DNA of 64,000 nucleotides from contig NZ_MDGR01000007.1 in assembly GCF_002742335.1 (NCBI RefSeq), positions 1,492,501-1,556,500 of the forward strand, given 5' to 3'. The position numbers were made by a program, and so were the translations under genes. The stretch comes from Reichenbachiella sp. 5M10. GTDB lineage: Bacteria; Bacteroidota; Bacteroidia; Cytophagales; Cyclobacteriaceae. Shown here one piece after another: positions 52,791 through 61,619 of the stretch. Each line of letters opens with the position of its first letter. Within the stretch, counting starts at the first letter, position 1. The notes under the pieces were generated by a model. That model worked only from the letters and a program-made list of their open reading frames with translations. It was not told the DNA's origin and searched no databases.

Positions 52791-53981
52791 CTAAAACAGC
52801 TCACCTTCTATAGAGGTTTTCATCAGTGTCAAGGATTGATTGGTGAAAACATTGGCCGTACCGTAGAGCATGATGTGATCTGCGGTAGTGGAGAGTTGAT
52901 GGGCTATGTCGTCTCCATAGCTGTTTTCGTACACTTTTTCCCAAATGCCTTCGCCTGTACTAGTCCATTCTGCTACGAGCATATCCTTGTTGTCGATACC
53001 GGTGCTTTGGTAGCCTGAGACGAGGAAGTTGTCATCGGCAGAGCGAGTGAAGCCATAGAGGACATATTCGGTACTTCGGGAGAGAGTGACTTTGTTGCCA
53101 ATCGTGATGTTTCCATGGACGAAAAAGGGCAATACGAACCCTTGAAAGGCACCTTGTTCGTTGGATCCCCCAGTGATGACGTAGTGATTTCGGTCTTGGT
53201 AGAGGCCGTAGGCTTGATTGAGGCTGTTGTTGTTTTGTCCAATGGAGACGGTTTCAACCTTCAATCCCATGGTGTCTGCTAGGTTGATGGATAGCGTACT
53301 GGTCCCTGTGGTTTGGTCGTTGTTGGATCCTAGCCAAACTATTTCGCTGCTGCTCACTTGCAGGATATCCACGATGTTTTTGGCTATCTCTGGGATGTTG
53401 TAGTTGGTCGACCACATGACATCAAAGTCTTGAGGTGATACTTTGATAAGCACATTGTCTGTCAAGGTGTTGTTTTCCCATATTTCAGCAGCGATCATGT
53501 AGCTGGTGTTGTCACTCATTTTGACAAAATGCCCATTCTTTTCGTTTTGTCCAGGGACATCAATGGAGACACTGTCCAAGTCATTGCCGGTCAAGTCTAC
53601 ACTCCATAGTACGAGATCTACGGATTGGTCCGGCAGAGTCATATGCCCTAGTGTCAAGATGCGATCCTCTTCTACGATCATATCTGAGGCCTGACCATGT
53701 GTCCCATATCCCAATTCATTGGTCCATTCGGTATTGCCGTAGGCGTCGGTTTTGCATAAGAAGTAGTGACTCTCATCGCCTTGACCAGTCGCCTTGGTGG
53801 CCAATATATAGGCACCACCATCTTGGCTGGGTGCTAAAGTGACAAAGTCTTCGTCAAATGCACCTCCGATGAATTTTTGATAAATGTTTGGTTGGGTTGA
53901 TTGGTTGGGTTCGTCTGTTTCACAGCTGTAGAAAAGAGAAGCAGTGATCATGACTATCATGAGTATTTTGAATGACTTCAT
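52791..53981 (-). CDS. Beta-propeller-like lipoprotein of unknown function
   Basis: A 396-aa protein with lipoprotein signal MKSFKILMIVMITASLFYSC and an acidic ETDEP after the Cys (surface export pattern). The rest has repeated units such as GGAFDEDFVTLAPSQDGGAY, GQGDESHYFLCKTDAYGNTE, LTLGHMTLPDQSVDLVLWSV and VSGYQSTGIDNKDMLVAEWT, typical of SBBP-like or delta-60-type propellers. It is the last gene of a minus-strand set that starts with the transporter-like gene at 61359. It lies 23 bp after the barrel gene. Its role is unknown; it may be an outer-membrane partner of the nSTAND system. Confidence 0.7.
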   Translation of the reverse strand: MKSFKILMIVMITASLFYSCETDEPNQSTQPNIYQKFIGGAFDEDFVTLAPSQDGGAYILATKATGQGDESHYFLCKTDAYGNTEWTNELGYGTHGQASDMIVEEDRILTLGHMTLPDQSVDLVLWSVDLTGNDLDSVSIDVPGQNEKNGHFVKMSDNTSYMIAAEIWENNTLTDNVLIKVSPQDFDVMWSTNYNIPEIAKNIVDILQVSSSEIVWLGSNNDQTTGTSTLSINLADTMGLKVETVSIGQNNNSLNQAYGLYQDRNHYVITGGSNEQGAFQGFVLPFFVHGNITIGNKVTLSRSTEYVLYGFTRSADDNFLVSGYQSTGIDNKDMLVAEWTSTGEGIWEKVYENSYGDDIAHQLSTTADHIMLYGTANVFTNQSLTLMKTSIEGELF

Positions 53982-54004
53982 AAGTAAGGTTGATTTGGGA
54001 ACCG

Positions 54005-55105
54005 TTAGAGATTTTTAGATTTCTTGTTCTTCAGTTTTTTTGGCTTGTATATCGGAATGGCATAGCCCAAGTCTATGGTGAGTTGGTTGAGAGAGAAATC
54101 GTTTGGGATGTAATTGTATTTGTAAATCAGGTTGGTGTTGTCGTACCTGGATTCGGTGCGGACGAGGTTGTTGAGCCCATAGGAATAACCTATTTCAAAC
54201 ATCAGGTACCCCTTTCCGATCAGGTTTTTCCAATGAAAACCCAGTGCGGCTTGTGCCGAAAAACTATACTGTTCGCGTTGATCGAGTACCTCCTCAGTCG
54301 GGCCTACTACAGATTGGATTCCTAGGTCTTGGTTGAGAGAGTCTAGTCTGGCGAGAGTAGCATGGGCAGACAGCAAACGGTTGGCTGTAGCTCCTAATTG
54401 GAAGTACAGACGGAAATCGTCTTTGGTGAAATTGAAGCGGGCATTGAGCGGTATACCAATAAATAGCATGGATTCTTTGACGCCAACGACCGAATAACCG
54501 AATTGTCGGGCTGTGTAATCAAAGCTGTTGTGAGAAAAGACCAGGCCAGTCGCTACCGAAAAGTGTTTGGATAGGGGGAATTCTGCAGAAAACGTGGCGT
54601 TGTATCCCAAGACAGTACTGTATGTACCGAGAGCAGTGTTGGAGTTGTCCAGGCTGTAGTTTTCCCGTACATTGACCAGAGAGCTGTTGACTCCTACTTT
54701 GAGTCCAAGTATCGCTACTGGGCGGGTTCTGAACTGGTAGAATAGGTCGATGAATTCTGACGGGTCCACGTTGGGCTCTACTTGATATTCGGGATTGAGA
54801 GATAGGAAGTCCTTCATGTAGATGGACGCTTCCTCGTGTTCATTGAGATAGAGGTAAGTGATGATCAGCAATTTGTACATTCTGATTTTATCTTGTTTGT
54901 TGAGGTTGCTGTTGCCCTGCACACAAGGTTTGATCAGATCGATGACTTCATCAATTTGTCCATTTTTGTATTTGTCTTCCGCTAGATTGAGGTTGAGTTT
55001 ACATCCTTTTTCGTCACTATCATCTGGTCTTTGGGCGTGTGCCACAAAGGGTATGATGGATAGCAATAGTAGGATGATTGCGCTGGTTTTGAGATAGCTA
55101 TACAT
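54005..55105 (-). CDS. Outer-membrane beta-barrel protein (PorT/OmpA-like type)
   Basis: Start set at 55105 (MYSYLKTSAIILLLLSIIPF), which gives a signal peptide ending VAHAQ. A start 63 nt upstream would overlap the preceding gene and lack a signal. The mature part begins with a helical, TPR-like segment of 110 residues (CKLNLNLAEDKYKNGQIDEV, ITYLYLNEHEEASIYMKDFL). A beta-barrel follows from about residue 130 (VAILGLKVGVNSSLV... FSVATGLVFSHNSFDY... LYFQLGATANRLLSAH... YLMFEIGYSYGLNNLV) and ends in a tyrosine-rich strand. It lies 16 bp after the nSTAND gene. It is probably an outer-membrane partner in the same operon. Confidence 0.7.
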   Translation of the reverse strand: MYSYLKTSAIILLLLSIIPFVAHAQRPDDSDEKGCKLNLNLAEDKYKNGQIDEVIDLIKPCVQGNSNLNKQDKIRMYKLLIITYLYLNEHEEASIYMKDFLSLNPEYQVEPNVDPSEFIDLFYQFRTRPVAILGLKVGVNSSLVNVRENYSLDNSNTALGTYSTVLGYNATFSAEFPLSKHFSVATGLVFSHNSFDYTARQFGYSVVGVKESMLFIGIPLNARFNFTKDDFRLYFQLGATANRLLSAHATLARLDSLNQDLGIQSVVGPTEEVLDQREQYSFSAQAALGFHWKNLIGKGYLMFEIGYSYGLNNLVRTESRYDNTNLIYKYNYIPNDFSLNQLTIDLGYAIPIYKPKKLKNKKSKNL

Positions 55106-55121
55106 TGTGATTGGTTTAGGA

Positions 55122-58094
55122 TTAATTGCATGTAGCGTTGACAACCGAACTAAAGTCTTCTCCAGCATAGTGAATCCATTCTTCTTCGTTGAGTTGTGTT
55201 CTAGTGATTTTAGGGTTTGGGCAGATCAGGCTGGCCATGTCGTCCATGTCTAGTGGCCAGGTACGGATCAGGTAGTCTCTGCTGCCGGCCCATAGGTGAT
55301 TGTCATCTTGAGTGAAGGCTATGGACCACACCCAGTCCTGATGGTCACGCAAGATGATAGGGGCATCATCGCTGGATCGTACATTCCAGATTCTCACCGT
55401 CTTGTCAAAACTCGCAGTGGCCAAGAAATGGCTACTGTGGTCGAAGGCAATTTGGTTGACACGGGCACTGTGGCCTGGCAGCTCCATCATTTGGTGAGCA
55501 GTGATGAGGTAGACTTTTCCTTTTTCATCCCCTACAGCCAGACGACTCCCATCGTGGCTGTAATTGACCGCATAGATGGACGAATTGCTTCTCATGATTG
55601 TCGTGACACTTTTGGTAGCCAGGTTGTATTGTTCTACAGCGCCATTGTCTAGGCCAACGACTACTTCGTTTTTTGCAGGGTGTGCACTGACGGCATTTAT
55701 TTTACCAATGACTTCAGTGATTGGAGTGAACGTTTTCGTGTCAAAAGTGTAGAGCATCAGTTGGTCGTTGGTACCGATACAAATCAGGTTGCCATCATGA
55801 GTGAAAGCAATATGCCACGTATCTGTCCAAGTCGTTGGGATGGTTTCTACCAGTCCTTTTCCTGATTTGATATCATAGATCTCGATAAAGTTGAAATTGC
55901 CGCTGCAGGCCAACCTGGACTCATCCGAGTTGATGGCCAGTGATTTGTTGATTCGCGTACCGGATTTGTTTTCTTTGACGAAACTATGAAATTGGTTGTT
56001 CTTCCATTGAATGATGCTGCCGTCACTACCAGTCGAATAGATGTTCCCCTTTTTTGAAGTGATGATACTTCTGACGTTTTGTTCGTGCTCACTGAGCGTA
56101 AAGGCATTGTCATCGCCCAATGAAATGAGCGCATAGTAGAGTCCATCATAGATGTCTGGGTCCTTTTCAAGTTTTTTGGTTTTCCCTGAGCTCTCTACCG
56201 ATTCATAGAAGTTGTAGGCTTGTTTTGCTACGAGCGCTTTTTTTTCAGGCTTATTTGCATCGATTTCCTTAGACTTGATGGCCATAGATTTGGCAATCGA
56301 TAGGAGTCGAAGGTCGTTGGCTTGTTGCTCTTGTCGTAGAGCTCTCAGGGCATTGGTATCTGCTTCTACTTTGGCTTGTCGGGCGATCCTTTCTTGGTTT
56401 CGAGCTATTTTTGCACTGTGTATGGCATCTTCCTTTGCGAGGACTGCTTCATTTGCACTGATTCTGGCCAGTTCTTCTTGTTCATTGGCTTTTTCGGTTG
56501 CTTTTTCGGCGAGGATCTTTTTCTCTTCGGCATCTTTGGCACTTTCTCTCGCCTTGATCCAGGACCATCCTGCTGCTAGAGTGAGCAAAAACATGACCGC
56601 TGCAATTCGCCTAAAAATGACAATTCGTCTTTTTTGAACCTTTTCTTTTAGTATTTGGCTTCTTTCGTATTCGGACTCACTTTGCTCTAAGAAAAGCATG
56701 GTGCTCTCAAAAGCCTTGTTGTGCATGAGTCCCCATGCCAAACTGGGTTTTTGTTTTTTGTACCAGTCTTGCGCCAGGAGTAGGTCAGGAGGGAGCCAGA
56801 GTCCTGCTTTGCCTTCTTGGTGCATGAGGGATGCTTCTGCCAGGCGCAGATAGAGTTTGACCGATTCGGCTTCTTCCTCTACCCAGTCGGAGAGTTCTAT
56901 CCAGTTGCGCATCAAGCTTTCGTGCGAGATATCAATGACTGTATCGTCTTTGATGTCTGTACCTGCTGGCGGCAGTAGGAGTGACCTAGATGGGCTTCTA
57001 AAAAAATCAATGATGTTGGTGATCTTTGTTTGTTCTGCATCGACTATGTCACATATATCCTTGAGTCGGGTTGGTCTACGGATCCCTCGGCCTCCATCTC
57101 CTTTTTCAGTGAGTGTTTTGAAGATTTTTTGACAGAGAATTTGATCTTCTCTGTTGAGTTCCTTGTAGGCTTCTCGGGCATGTTCTGAAAGTGCATTCTT
57201 GATTCCGCCTATGGCGTTGTAATCATCGAAGGTGATGGCATCCGATGGTGATTTAAATTTTTTCCATTGTGACCAAGTACGCATCATTGCGTGCTGCATG
57301 ATGGGGAGTTGGTCAGCACTTTCACCCATTTCATCTAGGATGTGCTCTACGAGTTCATCTTCTATTTTTGCGTTCTTGTATCGGACAGGGCCTACGATTG
57401 CGTCTTTCTTTTCTTCGCGTGTGAGCTCTGGGATGAGGTATTGGCTCTTGTTGATGATCTCAGTCAGTCGTGGAAACTTCGCGCAATCTCCGATGAAGTC
57501 TGCTCTGATAGCTACTACGATATAGACAGGGATGCTTGCATCGTGTAGTGTCGATACGATGATGTCAATGATGGATTTTGCCGCTTTGGCTCCTGATTCA
57601 TCGTCGGGCGAAAACCGGAAGATTTCTTCGAATTGATCAATAAAAAGAAGGTAATCTGCTTTGCTGGTTTCTGCTTGAGTTTTGAGTATTGCTTTGAAGG
57701 ATTCGGGGCTATGCAACAAAGTACTTCCGATGTCTTCTGTTTCGGGCACAGCTGTCCAGTGTGCTTCTTGTAGCATCATGCTGTCTGCCAGGCTTTTGAT
57801 GGGATTCCTGCCGGGAGTCATTGAGAGTACCTTCCAAGAGCGGTCTTGGTTTTGAGTGATTTCGGAAACTACGCCACAGGACATGAAGGAGGATTTTCCG
57901 ACGCCTGAGGCACCTACGATCGCAATGAAACGCTGTTTCATGAGTTGCTCGAAGACCAGGCTGATTTGAAGCTCACGGCCAAAGAATAAGTCACTTTCGC
58001 TGGGCTTGAAAGGGCGAAGACCAGGAAAGGGATTTGTAGAGATGTCGTTGGCTTGGTTTGGCAATTCTGATTCCATAGTGAATGGTTGGTTCAT
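55122..58094 (-). CDS. Membrane-anchored nSTAND ATPase with WD40 repeats
   Basis: A 990-aa protein. N-terminal NPFPGLRPFKPSESDLFFGR motif of nSTAND1 proteins, Walker A GASGVGKSS (61-69), Walker B YLLFIDQFEEIF (148-159). A winged-helix region and then IWIELSDWVEEEAESVKLYL-type arm follow. One membrane segment is near 494-516 (AAVMFLLTLAAGWSW), then a long coiled coil (about 520-600, AKDAEEKKILAEKATEKANE...). The C-terminal third has about seven WD40 blades (e.g. VNQIAFDHSSHFLATASFDK TVRIWNVRS). NSTAND proteins sense a signal through the repeats and oligomerise to activate an effector; here no nuclease or protease effector domain is present. It starts 1 nt after the transporter-like gene's stop, so the pair is co-transcribed. 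Confidence 0.8.
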   Translation of the reverse strand: MNQPFTMESELPNQANDISTNPFPGLRPFKPSESDLFFGRELQISLVFEQLMKQRFIAIVGASGVGKSSFMSCGVVSEITQNQDRSWKVLSMTPGRNPIKSLADSMMLQEAHWTAVPETEDIGSTLLHSPESFKAILKTQAETSKADYLLFIDQFEEIFRFSPDDESGAKAAKSIIDIIVSTLHDASIPVYIVVAIRADFIGDCAKFPRLTEIINKSQYLIPELTREEKKDAIVGPVRYKNAKIEDELVEHILDEMGESADQLPIMQHAMMRTWSQWKKFKSPSDAITFDDYNAIGGIKNALSEHAREAYKELNREDQILCQKIFKTLTEKGDGGRGIRRPTRLKDICDIVDAEQTKITNIIDFFRSPSRSLLLPPAGTDIKDDTVIDISHESLMRNWIELSDWVEEEAESVKLYLRLAEASLMHQEGKAGLWLPPDLLLAQDWYKKQKPSLAWGLMHNKAFESTMLFLEQSESEYERSQILKEKVQKRRIVIFRRIAAVMFLLTLAAGWSWIKARESAKDAEEKKILAEKATEKANEQEELARISANEAVLAKEDAIHSAKIARNQERIARQAKVEADTNALRALRQEQQANDLRLLSIAKSMAIKSKEIDANKPEKKALVAKQAYNFYESVESSGKTKKLEKDPDIYDGLYYALISLGDDNAFTLSEHEQNVRSIITSKKGNIYSTGSDGSIIQWKNNQFHSFVKENKSGTRINKSLAINSDESRLACSGNFNFIEIYDIKSGKGLVETIPTTWTDTWHIAFTHDGNLICIGTNDQLMLYTFDTKTFTPITEVIGKINAVSAHPAKNEVVVGLDNGAVEQYNLATKSVTTIMRSNSSIYAVNYSHDGSRLAVGDEKGKVYLITAHQMMELPGHSARVNQIAFDHSSHFLATASFDKTVRIWNVRSSDDAPIILRDHQDWVWSIAFTQDDNHLWAGSRDYLIRTWPLDMDDMASLICPNPKITRTQLNEEEWIHYAGEDFSSVVNATCN

Positions 58095-58095
58095 A

Positions 58096-61000
58096 TTAAC
58101 TTAGGTCGAACACGAGAGGGTCGATTGTGACTCCTATGTGTTCATATTTAGTGTTTTTCAAGATTGATTTGGGGATGGACTCGTCCATGTACAGTGCTTC
58201 GCTAAATGCCGTTTTAGAAATCGTGAGTACAATCGATGAAGTGTTGGGTGTAATACTCAATGCGTGAGAATTGTTCATGATATTTAGGGGATGTATCATG
58301 TCGTAGACCGTCATGACATCCTTGTGCTCTCCTGAGGTTACGTTTACACTTCCCGCATAGACAAAGTAGTAGTCCATGGACTGGATCGATGGCGAACTGA
58401 TCTCATCTCCTTTTTGTAAGTGTTGGACAGTGATCATCTTGGTCAAGTTGGCAATCGTGACACCAGACAAGTCTTTGAATTCAGTGACTTTGGTCAAAAA
58501 CTCTGCAATTTCTTTTCTTAAAATGGCTGATTGGCTGGAAGTGTTTTTGTTTTCGATCTCTACGAGGGTTTCATAGACATAATAAAAGCGATCATTTTGG
58601 TTGTACCTGGTTTTGAGTTCTTCAAAGAGTGCTGTGTGGTTTTGAAAGAGAGAATAAGCAGCGGCTTCTCGAAGTATCGGGTGTTTGTTGACCAGTTGAG
58701 CAGATAGGATTTCGGCTGTTTTGTCATCTGTAAATACCCCTAGATCCAACAGCGCTCTAGTTTTTGTCCAGCCATTGATCCATTTATAATCTCTAAAAAT
58801 GATGTTGGTCAGGAGTTCTTTTTTGTTGAATTTCTGACAAGGGAAAAAACCTCTAAGATCGTGGATCTTTTCTTGATAGGTGGTCGCTTGCAGTATAGGT
58901 ATGAGGTATGTTTTGAGCTCCTCGTTGATAAATAGGTCCAACAGTTGCGAAGCTAGTTCAGATTCATCGATGTTGCTGCTGTTGATGTTGTTCTTTACGG
59001 ATTCTACGGATTTGGGATCATGCAGTAGAGATAGCAATCTGAAGAGGGTCTCGTATTTGTTTTCAATTTCGATTTCTAAAGCACGGATCAACTCGGATGA
59101 ACAGTGATGAATTTTGGCATCTGATAGGGCAGACATGTTCCAAACAGTAGCTTCACAGACATCCGAAATTTCTGTTCTAACGCGTAGCGACATTTTGGAA
59201 TCTTGTACAGTGAACCCACATTTGCTCAAAGCATCTAGTGCGACGGAGACCACATTGTGATTGGGATACTGTAGGTAATCGAGGAGCTTACTTACAGCAT
59301 ATTCATTCCCTATTTTTCCATAAGCCAACAGTATGCGCTGCTGCACTTGTTCGTTTTTTCGATTGAGTTCAAATGCAGTCTCTAGAAGGTCCACAATTTT
59401 GTTGTTGTCAGTCGCTAGGGCTGAGATGACGGCATTGGCATGTTCGGGTTGAGCGATGCGATTGATGACCTGATTGAGGGTTTCGGTTTCAGCAAGATCT
59501 TTCGCTCCCAAAATGGCATTGAAAATTATATCTGGCAGACTATCACTGTATAGGTTGGCGAGTATTTTTCCCCTTTTTGAGACAGAAATATTTGGAGATA
59601 GCAAGGCTCCATACAGGCGTTCGTTGGCTAGTTTACTTGAAGTAAGTTGGGTTACATATTTGGTGTTGTTGGAGATAGTCTTGCTTTGTGAAAGTGTCTT
59701 TGCCGCTCTTACAATCAGCTTTTGTGTTTTGAGTATCGGAAAATACCGGCTCTCTTGTACGAGATTGAGTTTGGGCAGGGCAGCAATGAGGTGTAGGTTT
59801 TGTACTTCTTTTACTACGTATTCTTGCACTCCCTCGTGGTTGTGATCCACCAACAAGGTCAAACTCTCTCGGTAGGCTAAGGGATCGATTATTTTTAGGA
59901 TCTTAAGTTGGGTGATTACGTGGGGGAAGTCCGAAGTTAGTACTTTGGAGGAGAGTATGGTCGACAGGCTCTCTGTAAAAGCCTGGTCATGTTTGATTAA
60001 ATTTCGTTGCCTGTCCAAGTTCTTTTCCAACAGAGCGGTGTAATTTCGGTGCATTCGTTTGTAAACAATGAACCACGCTACACTACATAAGACAATCGTA
60101 GTACCTAGCGCAATAGGCGTGGTGCCATGTGCTGGGAGCATCTGATGCAGTTGGATGTTTGTGGTAGATAAGTATACAACCCCTGAAGTGATCGCTACAG
60201 CAATGAACAGACCGTAGCCTATGACGATGTTTTCAATGCTGTTTTTTTGCCGTTTGTCAAGCGGACTGAAATAAGCATCCATACTCGTGTTTTGAAACCC
60301 AAGAATAAACGCCAAAACGATAATAGTGAAAATGTTGCAAACAATATAGTATCTGATACTAGAGTTGTCTTGACCCGCAAAGGAGTAAAAAACACCTATG
60401 CCGATACAGATCAGTGTGCTTAGTACGACTATCCAGGGGATTAGCGACAGGATTTTTGAGATTCCGTATGTCCTCACTCGCTGGGAGTATACTTGGGATA
60501 CAGCCAGACAAGTAAAGAATGCAGCAACCAGTATAAATACACCCATGCCGAGTAGCGGGCTGGATTGGAGTCTGCCATGCTCCAAGAGGGTGTGGAGAAA
60601 CCATGCGCCAAATGTGAATAGGACAAGCTGACTGAGCAGTATGTAAGCAAATAGGTTGCGGTAGTACTTGTTGCGAATCAATTTGAAGAAGCGGTTTTGA
60701 TAGCGCAAGTACTGGTTGCTCCATTTCAGCTCATTGAGTGTCTTATGTTTGAGTGAGGTCAGTTGTATCAGCAGTAGTGCCAAAAATGACGCACCAACTC
60801 CGATGAGAAGGAGTATGGACAAGTCGCTATCGTTGTGGAGGTTTCCTTTTTGCAACATTAGCACGTATAGACTCACCCCAATGATGACAGAAAAGTAAAA
60901 GCCTAAGCGGGAATAAAGGACATATTTTTTTGATGCCCTGAGGTCCAGTAGGTCATGGACGATGAGTCTGGCCGACTTAAGAACTAGCCAAGAAATAGGT

Positions 61001-61359
61001 GTAAAGCAAATAAGTTGAAGTTCGTGAAAGCCCAATGAATAAAAAGTGGCTTTGGTAGTACCTACATAAAATAAGAAGTACTGTAACACAGACACCGTGA
61101 ACAGGATCACTGAGGTAGAGTGGTCCGTAGAAAGTCTCCGTTGCAAAAAACTATAAAACGTGTTGGCAGCAATTCCAACTCCTGCAGACAATAGCAGGAT
61201 CTTGGGTAATTCAGAAAAGAGGAGAGAAGTAGAAATTACAGACAGACTTACAATGATTTGGCAGCAAAAAATAAGGCCAAATGCAAATTCAATCGTGTTG
61301 AGGCTGGATAGGCTATCTCTAGAGTATGCTTTAGTTGGTTGGCTGGTTTTAGGGTTCAT
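58096..61359 (-). CDS. Transporter-like membrane protein with HEAT repeats and cNMP-binding-like domain
   Basis: A 1087-aa protein. The first 430 residues have about twelve membrane helices (AFGLIFCCQIIVSLSVISTS, LAYILLSQLVLFTFGAWFL, ...), like MFS or ATP/ADP-translocase (NTT-like) folds. Residues 450-950 form a HEAT-like repeat solenoid (LSKCGFTVQDSKMSLRVRTE...; IIDPLAYRESLTLLVDHNHE...; LGAKDLAETETLNQVINRIA). The last 120 residues resemble a cyclic nucleotide-binding domain (GVTIANLTKMITVQHLQKGD, then YYFVYAGSVNVTSGE), but the phosphate-binding RxxA motif is not obvious. The order TM-HEAT-cNMP is seen in NTT-related proteins. It starts the operon with the nSTAND, barrel and lipoprotein genes. 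Confidence 0.7.
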   Translation of the reverse strand: MNPKTSQPTKAYSRDSLSSLNTIEFAFGLIFCCQIIVSLSVISTSLLFSELPKILLLSAGVGIAANTFYSFLQRRLSTDHSTSVILFTVSVLQYFLFYVGTTKATFYSLGFHELQLICFTPISWLVLKSARLIVHDLLDLRASKKYVLYSRLGFYFSVIIGVSLYVLMLQKGNLHNDSDLSILLLIGVGASFLALLLIQLTSLKHKTLNELKWSNQYLRYQNRFFKLIRNKYYRNLFAYILLSQLVLFTFGAWFLHTLLEHGRLQSSPLLGMGVFILVAAFFTCLAVSQVYSQRVRTYGISKILSLIPWIVVLSTLICIGIGVFYSFAGQDNSSIRYYIVCNIFTIIVLAFILGFQNTSMDAYFSPLDKRQKNSIENIVIGYGLFIAVAITSGVVYLSTTNIQLHQMLPAHGTTPIALGTTIVLCSVAWFIVYKRMHRNYTALLEKNLDRQRNLIKHDQAFTESLSTILSSKVLTSDFPHVITQLKILKIIDPLAYRESLTLLVDHNHEGVQEYVVKEVQNLHLIAALPKLNLVQESRYFPILKTQKLIVRAAKTLSQSKTISNNTKYVTQLTSSKLANERLYGALLSPNISVSKRGKILANLYSDSLPDIIFNAILGAKDLAETETLNQVINRIAQPEHANAVISALATDNNKIVDLLETAFELNRKNEQVQQRILLAYGKIGNEYAVSKLLDYLQYPNHNVVSVALDALSKCGFTVQDSKMSLRVRTEISDVCEATVWNMSALSDAKIHHCSSELIRALEIEIENKYETLFRLLSLLHDPKSVESVKNNINSSNIDESELASQLLDLFINEELKTYLIPILQATTYQEKIHDLRGFFPCQKFNKKELLTNIIFRDYKWINGWTKTRALLDLGVFTDDKTAEILSAQLVNKHPILREAAAYSLFQNHTALFEELKTRYNQNDRFYYVYETLVEIENKNTSSQSAILRKEIAEFLTKVTEFKDLSGVTIANLTKMITVQHLQKGDEISSPSIQSMDYYFVYAGSVNVTSGEHKDVMTVYDMIHPLNIMNNSHALSITPNTSSIVLTISKTAFSEALYMDESIPKSILKNTKYEHIGVTIDPLVFDLS

Positions 61360-61619
61360 TAGGTTGTGGATGACAGTCCCAAATCTATAGATCTAGGTAT
61401 TTCTTGCAATTCAAGACGTGAAAATACAATAAGTCTTTTAAGAAACAAGCAAAATAATACATGTATATAATTTCCTATTAAATATTGAAATTGTGATAAA
61501 AGATTGTTGGTAGTTTGTGTAATTATATTTTACTTACGCCCAAATCAGTTCTAGCGATTAGAAATGATGTTATAATCAACCGTTATTAATCAACCAAACT
61601 ATTACCAATCAAAACCGCC
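61360..61619. promoter_or_regulatory. Divergent promoter region
   Basis: AT-rich 260-bp region between the transporter operon (minus) and the GH18-like gene (plus). Plus strand around 61506-61520 reads TTGGTAGTTTGTGTAA, partly like a Bacteroidota -7 motif. No repeat structure or coding frame seen. Confidence 0.35.
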
